This document shows positions 39,933-46,577 of a DNA stretch of 46,577 nt, in pieces. The DNA is from an uncultured Bacilli bacterium (lineage in GTDB: Bacteria > Bacillota_I > Bacilli_A > RF39 > UBA660), in NCBI GenBank assembly GCA_947589435.1, contig CANQBI010000010.1, positions 1 through 46,577 on the forward strand. Reading direction: 5' to 3'. Numbering within the stretch: the first letter of the stretch is position 1; each line of letters begins with the position of its first letter. The notes beneath the pieces are model-generated. The model did no database searches. It was not told the DNA's origin and saw only the letters and a program-made list of their open reading frames with translations. The position numbers and the translations under genes are program-made.

Positions 39933-40025
39933 TTCTCTTATTTTATTATTGCCAATATTACAAACTATCATGGATTATCAATTAAAGTTATTAAATCTAT
40001 TTTAATTCCGTGATTTTCCACATAA

Positions 40026-40286
40026 TTAAAACCATTCTTTTTTCATTGCTTCTAAAAATTCTTTATTTAAGGGATAACTATTATTTTCATAAATTATTGA
40101 GTCAATCCCACAAAAAGGACATATAGCGGTAGTATTATCATCACACCACTCAGATATTAATTTAGGATTAAATATTTTCAAACAATAAAAACAACCACAT
40201 TTATTTACTTTTTCTAAATTTTCTCTATTATGTGAACAACACACATGAGCATTTCTTACTTGTTTTAAATATTCTTCTTTATCCAT
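40026..40286 (-). CDS. Small zinc-binding protein downstream of PanA
   Basis: 86 residues with paired Cys: HVCCSHNRENL, KCGCFYCLKIF and AICPFCGIDSII, likely one or two zinc sites. The FYCLKIFNPKLISEW and CPFCGIDSII pattern belongs to a widespread small uncharacterised cytoplasmic protein family. AAGGAG precedes ATG 40286, 33 nt after the PanA-like gene. Whether it is the toxin partner is open: PanT toxins are varied, but this does not look like a known one. Confidence 0.75.
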   Translation of the reverse strand: MDKEEYLKQVRNAHVCCSHNRENLEKVNKCGCFYCLKIFNPKLISEWCDDNTTAICPFCGIDSIIYENNSYPLNKEFLEAMKKEWF

Positions 40287-40319
40287 AATTTTAAAACTCC
40301 TTAAATAATCAAATATTAA

Positions 40320-41237
40320 TTACCAATTTTTTGAAAGATCAAAATCTTTAGCATATGAATAATTTATTAATTCTCCATCGTTTGTTTCAATCCATCCTAT
40401 AAATTTATGTGACCAATCTGTTAATTTTTTAGCATTTTTACCCTTTAGCTTAAGTAAAACTTTATCCATAATTTCAATTTCTTGTTTACTAAACAAAAAC
40501 AAATCTGGTTCTACTGTAGGTTTAAATAATATTTTATCTTCTTCATCATTTACCATTTCCAAATAATTTTGTTTTACTAATAAATTTAAGATAGCATCTT
40601 TATTATCAAAAATTGGTCCATAAGTACCATGTGCATATTTAAAAGAAGTAATAGGTTTAGAATATTCTTTAAATGATTGAAAATCTATCGAAAATAAATT
40701 TTTCATTATTTGAGTTTTAGTTAAAAAATTATCTTTTAAAACATATAAAAATACATTTATTGTTTTGATATCTAATTCAGTATTTACTATATTAAAAATT
40801 TTAAAATATAACTCTTCTCCCAATGATTTACGATTTTCTTTTAAAATATTAATAAATTCACTTTTACTATTCTTAATTTTGTTATAAATTTGTAAATATT
40901 GATTTTGAGGTAAAGAATCAGCATTTTCATATCTTATAATCGTTCTTTTACTCCATCCAAGAGATTTAGCAAATAATTCTTGAGATAAATTATATGATTC
41001 TCTTATCTCTTTTAGTTTTGAAAATGATAAATCATATATTTTTAAATATTCATTATAAATATCATATAAAGAAGTATTTAAATTTTCATCAAATAATTCA
41101 TTATGACATAAAGGACATGTAAAAACCTTTTCTTTAACTTGTACTTCTTTTTTATGAACTATATATTTATTTTTTTGTACATTACATACAGGCTCTACAT
41201 CCTTATTACAATTAAAACAATATAAAATTTTTTTCAT
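40320..41237 (-). CDS. PanA-type antitoxin: zinc finger, HTH and Panacea domain
   Basis: 305 residues. Residues 1-45 carry CFNCNKD and CPLCHNEL, an MqsA-like zinc ribbon; residues about 75-125 a Cro/CI helix-turn-helix (LKEIRESYNLSQELFAKSLG, WSKRTIIRYENAD); residues about 165-300 a Panacea (DUF4065/SocA-like) domain with YAHGTYGPIF and TDWSHKFIGW. Panacea proteins act as hyperpromiscuous antitoxins in PanAT pairs. Consensus promoter with an operator-like palindrome over the -35, so autorepression is likely. Confidence 0.88.
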   Translation of the reverse strand: MKKILYCFNCNKDVEPVCNVQKNKYIVHKKEVQVKEKVFTCPLCHNELFDENLNTSLYDIYNEYLKIYDLSFSKLKEIRESYNLSQELFAKSLGWSKRTIIRYENADSLPQNQYLQIYNKIKNSKSEFINILKENRKSLGEELYFKIFNIVNTELDIKTINVFLYVLKDNFLTKTQIMKNLFSIDFQSFKEYSKPITSFKYAHGTYGPIFDNKDAILNLLVKQNYLEMVNDEEDKILFKPTVEPDLFLFSKQEIEIMDKVLLKLKGKNAKKLTDWSHKFIGWIETNDGELINYSYAKDFDLSKNW

Positions 41238-41260
41238 AATTTCTTCTTCTATCTAATTAT

Positions 41261-41297
41261 ATTATACGCCATAGCCTTTTTGGTGTCAACTGTCACC
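41261..41297 (-). promoter_or_regulatory. PanA promoter with palindromic operator
   Basis: Minus strand TTGACA (41284-41289), 17-nt spacer, TATAAT (41261-41266). GGTGACAGTTGACACC (41282-41297) is a near-perfect inverted repeat that contains the -35. Confidence 0.85.
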
Positions 41298-41392
41298 TCG
41301 ACTTTTAACTGCTAGTTATTTAATTCCAATTTAAAATATAATTTTTTTGAACCTGTCGAAAATTCCGACATATTCAAATTTTAAATTTTTAT

Positions 41393-41461
41393 AAAAAAAA
41401 TGCCTAAGGGGCAACGTACTTAACATACGCTTAGCTTTTAGCTACCTACCTTAGGTCTTGT
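41393..41461 (-). ncRNA. Small structured RNA, about 69 nt, three-way junction
   Basis: It has its own promoter and a terminal T8. Read 5' to 3': CCUAAGG near the start pairs with CCUUAGG before the U run; inside are UAGCU/AGCUA and CGUA/UACG hairpins, giving a three-way junction. The closing helix doubles as terminator. It lies between the DUF84 gene and panA. No known family recognised; it could be a regulatory RNA or an antitoxin-like RNA of the panA module (inference). Confidence 0.62.
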
Positions 41462-41467
41462 GAGAAT

Positions 41468-41496
41468 ATATTAACGCAATATTAAATTAAATTCAA
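41468..41496 (-). promoter_or_regulatory. Promoter of the 69-nt RNA
   Basis: Minus strand TTGAAT (41491-41496), 17-nt spacer, TAATAT (41468-41473). Confidence 0.7.
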
Positions 41497-41511
41497 ATAA
41501 ATTTTATTTTC

Positions 41512-41535
41512 AAAAAAGTCCTAATAAAAGGACTT
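41512..41535 (-). terminator. Terminator of the DUF84 gene
   Basis: Minus strand AAGTCC-TTTTATTA-GGACTT followed by TTTT. Confidence 0.88.
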
Positions 41536-41546
41536 CATCTATTTAA

Positions 41547-42107
41547 TTATAATTGCTTTTCTAATTTTTCATAAGTTATATTATAATTTTTCATAACTTG
41601 AAAAGCACTAATAACAGCACTAGAATCAAAATAACTTCTATAATAAAAACTATTAGTTAAATATCCACTTATACCATTTTCTTTTTTATTTTCTTTATTA
41701 TTTAATATATTTTCAATAACCATATTTAAAGATTTACCCCCTTTAACCCATTCATACATTTTTTTAGTAATTTGTAATCCTTGTGATTTACCTATAAATT
41801 CACAGCCATCTTTATCAATAATTGAGGCATAAGTTACAATAAAGTAATAGTCTACTATTTGTTCATAACCACCTTCAATACTTATTAATAAATCATATGA
41901 AATATTATTATCTAAACAATATTTTCTTAATTCTTGATTTCGATTATGAGCCCCTAGTAAGATATCATTATTTAAAGGTTTTGAACTAACATGAGAATTA
42001 ACTTCTATAAGTTCAATTTCTAAATCATTTATATTTAAATTATTAAATGCTAACTCAATAGCTTTCCTTTTCGATATATTTTTAGAACCTAAAACTATTT
42101 TCATCAT
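41547..42107 (-). CDS. DUF84 inosine/xanthosine triphosphatase (YjjX-like)
   Basis: 186 residues. VLGSKNISKRKAIELAF carries the N-terminal phosphate-binding S-K pattern; ISIEGGYE and KENGISGYLT are further family landmarks. DUF84 enzymes remove non-canonical purine nucleotides such as ITP and XTP. GGGGGC precedes the tandem ATGATG at 42107, so the start is 42107 or 42104. A single gene between terminators. Confidence 0.85.
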   Translation of the reverse strand: MMKIVLGSKNISKRKAIELAFNNLNINDLEIELIEVNSHVSSKPLNNDILLGAHNRNQELRKYCLDNNISYDLLISIEGGYEQIVDYYFIVTYASIIDKDGCEFIGKSQGLQITKKMYEWVKGGKSLNMVIENILNNKENKKENGISGYLTNSFYYRSYFDSSAVISAFQVMKNYNITYEKLEKQL

Positions 42108-42186
42108 TATTGCCCCCATCCAATACTAATTAATTATACACTGTTATATTTATTTAAAAAAATTTTAATAATATTTATAAATATTT

Positions 42187-42867
42187 TTATCTGCTTTTTT
42201 TAAGATTTTTTCCATTAATTCTTCCTAATTCTTCTTCTCTAGCTTTTATAAAATCTTCATAATTTATTTTTTCACACAAAGATATACTATTTGAAATATT
42301 CTTATCTTTACCAATTTCATAAATAAAATTACTCAAAAAGCATTTTATTTTGTCTATTAAACTATATTCAAATTCAATGTTCATTTCATAATCTATATAA
42401 TCATAAAGTTCACAACAATATATTATATCACCAGTTTCATCATATTTCTTCAAATCTTTCGATTCTCTTTCTTTTTTTTGAAAATATTCTTCATCATTAT
42501 CATCATAAGCATCATAATCATAACTATCATATTCATTATAATTATCATTATCATAATTATCAAAAAACTCATATTTTTCTTGATTTTCTTGCTTTTGAGG
42601 ATAAGGATACCAAATAACCTCCATAACTAAAAATTTCTTTTCTTCAACATCATCAAAATTCCAACCGGGAAATTGTAATTTATTTATAGATATAGTTATT
42701 GCAAATTGACCATTTTCAAAAAGTTCTTTATCAAAAGAATTTAAAAATTCGCTCAATCCATCTTCTAAAAATCTTTTATATGCAGAATCAACTGATTCTT
42801 CAGGCTCTCCTTCATAATTATTAATAAAATCTTCTTCTCTTTGATCTCTATCATTATAAGTAAACAT
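42187..42867 (-). CDS. Hypothetical acidic protein with Asp/Tyr/Asn tract
   Basis: 226 residues. The middle (about 100-135) is a low-complexity run of Asp, Tyr, Asn and Glu (DNYDNDNYNEYDSYDYDAYD), flanked by ordered segments (ITISINKLQFPGWNFDDVEE and DIIYCCELYDYIDYEMNIEF). AGGAGGTGAT is a strong ribosome site before ATG 42867. Promoter TTGATT, 17 nt, TATTAT upstream. No family recognised. Confidence 0.7.
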   Translation of the reverse strand: MFTYNDRDQREEDFINNYEGEPEESVDSAYKRFLEDGLSEFLNSFDKELFENGQFAITISINKLQFPGWNFDDVEEKKFLVMEVIWYPYPQKQENQEKYEFFDNYDNDNYNEYDSYDYDAYDDNDEEYFQKKERESKDLKKYDETGDIIYCCELYDYIDYEMNIEFEYSLIDKIKCFLSNFIYEIGKDKNISNSISLCEKINYEDFIKAREEELGRINGKNLKKSR

Positions 42868-42941
42868 TTAAATCACCTCCTAAATATAATATAATAGCAA
42901 AATAGATTAATCAAGTTTTTTATCTTTTTATAATCTTTAGA

Positions 42942-42989
42942 TAAAAACTGAAAGTTTATCAATCTTTTTTAGTAAACTTTCAGTTTTAT
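42942..42989. terminator. Long terminator between the WG-repeat and acidic-protein genes
   Basis: AAAACTGAAAGTTTA and TAAACTTTCAGTTTT form a stem of about 15 bp with T runs on both strands, so it can act both ways. Confidence 0.9.
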
Positions 42990-42998
42990 ATTATTATA

Positions 42999-43940
42999 TT
43001 ACTTCTCTTTAATTAATATTTTTTTATAACTATCCAAATCTTTTGTTTTTACAATTGTTCCATCACTAAATCCTAATTGTTCATCTTGATTTTCGCCAAA
43101 ATGAAAACCCATATCTGTTGCCCCACGATAATATAAATAACCAAAATCCCGTTCATCTACATATGACGAACGAAAATAAGATTTTATATATCTTTCACTT
43201 TGAGCTCTAGCTATATTCATTTTCAAAATAAAATAGCGAGAATAAGTAGGAGGTGACGGTAATTTTTCCCACTTTCCAAAGCCAACTGGAGCCTCCATTT
43301 GAGGTAGCCCATAAATACGGGTGGAAATATGGTCACCAACTTCATTTATATAATATTCATCCCAAATTCCCGCATAAACGGTATCTTGTTTTCTAGATAT
43401 ACATAAGTAATTCCAAATAAAGGGAATAACACCCTCTAGGGTTTTCGTTTTAAGATTTAATTTATATGCTCCCCATCTAAGATTATTATCCAATAATGCT
43501 ACCATACCATTTTTATAATTACATATTTGATTAATTTCTATTTCTTTATCTATACAATATATTTTTTCTTTTTTTATATCAATAAAATAACATTTATTAT
43601 TTTCTTTAACTAAGGAGATTCCTTGAGAAAACGGTGTAGCATAACTGAATGTTAAACCATTAAACAAAAGTTGTCCTTCTAAATCCGTATAAAAATAAAA
43701 TATATTATCTCTAGTATTATCTTTAGAATGGGTAAATCCTACACTCCATAAAGCCACATTTTCTTCAACACTTTCCAGATATATTCCATATTCTCTAATA
43801 TAATAGCATTTCATAAAATATTTATCTCTTTCATCCACCGTTTTTGCTTGTCGTTCTAACAAATATAAGCTTTGTAAAATCCTTTCTTTAACTAATTTTT
43901 GTTTATCTTCAAGTTTTACTTCCCATTCTAATATATTCAT
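42999..43940 (-). CDS. WG-repeat-like protein
   Basis: 313 residues. After an N-terminal helical part (about 1-60), repeated segments such as FSQGISLVKENNKCYFIDI, YKNGMVALLDNNLRWGAYKL and GVIPFIWNYL resemble WG (KWG) repeats, which build beta-propeller-like folds. No signal peptide, so cytoplasmic. Function of the family is unknown. GGAGG precedes ATG 43940. It follows secA by about 50 nt. Confidence 0.72.
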   Translation of the reverse strand: MNILEWEVKLEDKQKLVKERILQSLYLLERQAKTVDERDKYFMKCYYIREYGIYLESVEENVALWSVGFTHSKDNTRDNIFYFYTDLEGQLLFNGLTFSYATPFSQGISLVKENNKCYFIDIKKEKIYCIDKEIEINQICNYKNGMVALLDNNLRWGAYKLNLKTKTLEGVIPFIWNYLCISRKQDTVYAGIWDEYYINEVGDHISTRIYGLPQMEAPVGFGKWEKLPSPPTYSRYFILKMNIARAQSERYIKSYFRSSYVDERDFGYLYYRGATDMGFHFGENQDEQLGFSDGTIVKTKDLDSYKKILIKEK

Positions 43941-43991
43941 ACCAAAACCTCCATAATATATTTTAATTATTTGTAACCCCTTATTTTTTAA

Positions 43992-46478
43992 TTATTTACC
44001 ACAACAATTTTTGTATTTCTTACCAGACCCACAAGGACACGAATCATTTCTTCCTACTTTTGTAACTCTCTTTGGAGCACTTTTAACAGTTTCTTTACCA
44101 TCATTAGCCACTCCTTTTAAAGTTTGTTTTCTTTCACTATTTTGACGAACTTCCGCTTTAAGTAAGAATTGAGCCGTTAAATCTTCAATTTTAACAAGAA
44201 GACTATCAAACATTTCAAATCCTTCCATCGTATAAGCTTGAATTGGATTAGTTTGACCATAACCTCTTAAAGAAATACCTTCCTTTAAATGTTCCATGGC
44301 ACTCATATGATCTACCCAGTTAGAATCAATTATTCGAAGAGATATTGCTTTTTCGAATTCATTCATAACTGGCGTATCAATCATTTTCTTTTCATAATCA
44401 GAAATAATTAATTTATAAATTTTTTCTCTTAATTCTTCATCATTTAAATCTTTAACATCTTTTAATTTTAAAGCATCATTTTTAAGATAGTTGGCATTAA
44501 CATATTCAACTAATTCTTTTTTATCATCTTCACTAATGCTTCCATCTTTAGAATAATGACTTTCAATTAAATTAGTAATGGTATTTTTAAATACCCCTAA
44601 AATGTTTTCGTGAATACTATCACTATCTAAGATTTCATTTCTTCTATTATAGATAATTTCTCTTTGTTCATTTAAGACATTATCATAGTCAAGTAAAGTC
44701 TTACGGATATCGTAGTTGTTACCTTCAACTTTCTTTTGAGCCGTTTCAATACTCTTAGTTAAAGTTTTAGAACGAATAGCTTGCGTTTCTTCAATACCAA
44801 GTCTTGCTAGCATATTTCTAATACTTTCCGTACCAAAACGACGCATTAAATCATCTTCAAAAGAAACAAAGAATTGACTTTTACCTGGATCTCCTTGCCG
44901 ACCAGCCCGACCTCTTAATTGGTTATCAATACGACGGGACTCATGTCTTTCCGTACCAATTACACAAAGGCCTCCAAGTTCTTTAACACCTTCGCCTAAC
45001 TTAATATCGGTACCACGACCAGCCATGTTAGTTGCCAAAGTAATGGCGCCTTTTTCTCCCGCTTTGGCAATGATTTCCGCTTCTCTTTCGTGGTTCTTCG
45101 CATTTAAAACTTCATGTTTTAATCCCGCTTTTTTAAGTAAACTACTTAAATATTCGTTGGCCTCAACAGAAATAGTACCAATCAAAATTGGTTCACCAGT
45201 TGCATGTATTTCTTTAACATAATTAATAATCGCATTATATTTACCTTTACTAGTAGCATATACTAAATCAGCATAATCTTCTCTAATAACTTCTTTATTT
45301 GTTGGTATTTCAATAACATACATGTTATAGATATTTCTAAATTCTTCTTCTTCAGTTTTGGCAGTACCTGTCATACCAGCTAGTTTTTTATACATTCTAA
45401 ATAAGTTTTGGAATGTAATCGTCGCCATTGTTTTCGTTTCTTCATTAATGGTTACATTTTCTTTTGCTTCAATTGCTTGATGTAAGCCATCACTAAATTG
45501 CCGACCAAACATTAAACGACCAGTAAATTGGTCAACGATAATAACCGCATCATCTTGCACTACATAATCAACATCTTTTTTAAAACCATAATTGGCTTTT
45601 AATGCTTGATTTAAATGGTGTACTAAAGCCGTATTATCTAAATCATATAGATTTTTTAAATTGAAATAACTTTCAATTTTCTTACTACCTTCGGCTGTTA
45701 AACTAACATTTTTAGTTTTAACATCAATATCATAATCTTCTTCCTCTTTTAATCTTTTAACGGCTCTATCAGCTTCCACATAAAGATTTTTAGAGTTCAT
45801 TCTACCCCCACTTATAATAAGTGGTGTTCTCGCTTCATCAATTAAAATCGAATCAACTTCATCGATAATACAAAAGTTAAGTGGTCTTTGAACTCTATCT
45901 TCACTTCTTACGACCATATTATCTCTTAAGTAGTCAAAACCAATTTCATTATTAGTGGAATATAAAATATCACAATTATAAGCATCTTGTTTTTCTTTTG
46001 GGCTCATTTCTCTTAAGTTGATACCTACAGTTACCCCTAGTAAATCATAAACCGGTCTCATCCATTCCGCATTACGCGTTGATAAGTATTCATTGGTTGT
46101 TACAACATGAACACCATTACCTGTTAAAGCATTAACATAAGCAGGCAAGATAGTGGTTAATGTTTTACCTTCACCAGTTTTCATCTCGGCAATATTTCCA
46201 TAATGGATAGCAAGTCCTCCTAGAAGTTGAACATAAAAGGCTTTTTCGCCAATCGTTCTATAAGCGGCTTCTCTTGCTAAAGCAAAGGCCTCTACTAAAA
46301 TATCATCTAAAGTTTCCCCATTATCTAGTCTTTTTTTAAATTCTTCTGTTTTCTTTTTAAAATCGGCATCCTTTAATTTTTGCATGTCTTCATCTAAAGC
46401 GACAATTTTATCGGCAATGCCTTCAAACCTTTTTAATTCTTTATACTCACTATTTAATAGTCTTTTTAATAGTCCCAT
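43992..46478 (-). CDS. secA: Preprotein translocase ATPase SecA
   Basis: About 828 residues. NBD1 with MKTGEGKTLT (Walker A) and IIDEVDSILIDEARTPL (DEAD-like), preprotein cross-linking domain, NBD2 with TNMAGRGTDI and HESRRIDNQLRGRAGRQGD, helical scaffold and wing, and a C-terminal SEC-C zinc motif CPCGSGKKYKNCC. SecA drives export through SecYEG; secG is also in this window. ATG 46478 is chosen because GAGGTGG precedes it; an ATG at 46490 includes the ribosome site. Confidence 0.97.
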   Translation of the reverse strand: MGLLKRLLNSEYKELKRFEGIADKIVALDEDMQKLKDADFKKKTEEFKKRLDNGETLDDILVEAFALAREAAYRTIGEKAFYVQLLGGLAIHYGNIAEMKTGEGKTLTTILPAYVNALTGNGVHVVTTNEYLSTRNAEWMRPVYDLLGVTVGINLREMSPKEKQDAYNCDILYSTNNEIGFDYLRDNMVVRSEDRVQRPLNFCIIDEVDSILIDEARTPLIISGGRMNSKNLYVEADRAVKRLKEEEDYDIDVKTKNVSLTAEGSKKIESYFNLKNLYDLDNTALVHHLNQALKANYGFKKDVDYVVQDDAVIIVDQFTGRLMFGRQFSDGLHQAIEAKENVTINEETKTMATITFQNLFRMYKKLAGMTGTAKTEEEEFRNIYNMYVIEIPTNKEVIREDYADLVYATSKGKYNAIINYVKEIHATGEPILIGTISVEANEYLSSLLKKAGLKHEVLNAKNHEREAEIIAKAGEKGAITLATNMAGRGTDIKLGEGVKELGGLCVIGTERHESRRIDNQLRGRAGRQGDPGKSQFFVSFEDDLMRRFGTESIRNMLARLGIEETQAIRSKTLTKSIETAQKKVEGNNYDIRKTLLDYDNVLNEQREIIYNRRNEILDSDSIHENILGVFKNTITNLIESHYSKDGSISEDDKKELVEYVNANYLKNDALKLKDVKDLNDEELREKIYKLIISDYEKKMIDTPVMNEFEKAISLRIIDSNWVDHMSAMEHLKEGISLRGYGQTNPIQAYTMEGFEMFDSLLVKIEDLTAQFLLKAEVRQNSERKQTLKGVANDGKETVKSAPKRVTKVGRNDSCPCGSGKKYKNCCGK

Positions 46479-46500
46479 AATCCACCTCATTTTTTATTAT

Positions 46501-46541
46501 AGGTAGTGTGCATAGTTTATATGCCAAACTACCTGTTTTTT
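46501..46541. promoter_or_regulatory. Hairpin in front of secA
   Basis: AGGTAGT ... ACTACCT with an inner TGCATA/TATGC-like stem, followed by TTTTTT on the plus strand. It lies just upstream of the secA ribosome site on the minus strand, so it is either a plus-strand terminator from outside genes or a structured secA leader. Confidence 0.5.
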
Positions 46542-46577
46542 CTTTTATTTATATACAATTTCTATATATTTTTCTTC

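Noticed and set aside
41354-41371. TGTCGAAAATTCCGACA upstream of panA as a Spo0A site
   Set aside because: It has only a 7-base partial match and is better explained as a small hairpin; not enough to claim regulation.
1-46577. Mycoplasma-type code with UGA as tryptophan
   Set aside because: Genes use TGG for Trp, one gene ends in TGA, and RF2 with its UGA switch is present.
1-46577. CRISPR array, rRNA, tRNA or insertion sequence
   Set aside because: I saw no spaced repeats, no rRNA or cloverleaf sequence, and no transposase.

Overview
The window is about 46.6 kb of very AT-rich bacterial DNA with almost every gene on the minus strand. It reads as a chromosome segment of a low-GC Bacillota, most likely a gut-type Bacilli/Erysipelotrichia-like lineage (inference). 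The support is a true Spo0A with its DNA-recognition helix intact, CdaA-CdaR, SecG, FtsH, TilS, RNase R, SmpB, a prfB with the UGA frameshift, and SecA with a SEC-C tail. UGA acts as a stop (the prfB frameshift; the 1132-residue gene ends in TGA), so this is not a mycoplasma code.

Layout, left to right. 1-3.3 kb: a family of coiled-coil/two-helix membrane proteins and a small histidine-rich 11-residue-repeat protein. 3.4-10.1 kb: housekeeping (cdaA-cdaR; pilin-like gene, rnr, smpB, DUF3048 protein). 10.1-12.5 kb: an XRE regulator and a two-gene surface-protein operon whose second gene carries a GC-rich variable block. 12.6-13.9 kb: four small XRE regulators, the only protein genes on the plus strand. 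14-14.7 kb: two tandem paralogous structured RNAs with a covarying pseudoknot, then a type I toxin-antitoxin locus built like Fst/par. 14.7-18.3 kb: tilS-ftsH-secG. 18.4-22.7 kb: an operon led by an HTH-CYTH fusion followed by two pairs of unknown paralogues, and twin membrane-anchored HTH proteins. 22.7-29.9 kb: prfB, a giant protein with an OAS/CCA-type nucleotidyltransferase end, a large membrane protein and a DUF1016 nuclease. 30-35.7 kb: thioredoxin-like, Nudix, FAD oxidoreductase, spo0A, a divergent pgk. 35.8-38 kb: a second surface-protein operon whose first gene is interrupted at a run of nine G; with eight G the frame is open, so it looks like an ON/OFF phase switch. 38-42.1 kb: a Doc/RhuM module, a PanA-type antitoxin operon, a 69-nt RNA gene, a DUF84 NTPase. 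42.2-46.5 kb: an acidic protein, a WG-repeat protein, secA.

How it fits together. Housekeeping secretion and translation genes are interleaved with variable surface-protein operons, small regulators, RNA genes and toxin-antitoxin modules. Exact Spo0A boxes (TTTGTCGAA) occur three times, all intergenic: upstream of spo0A, upstream of the type I toxin, and over the -35 of the DUF1016 nuclease promoter, suggesting these accessory genes could respond to the same transition-state regulator. The strongest candidates for something undescribed are the phase-variable/variable-cassette surface operons, the tandem pseudoknot RNAs, the HTH-CYTH operon and the giant nucleotidyltransferase protein. All calls come from reading the sequence alone; no database search was possible.
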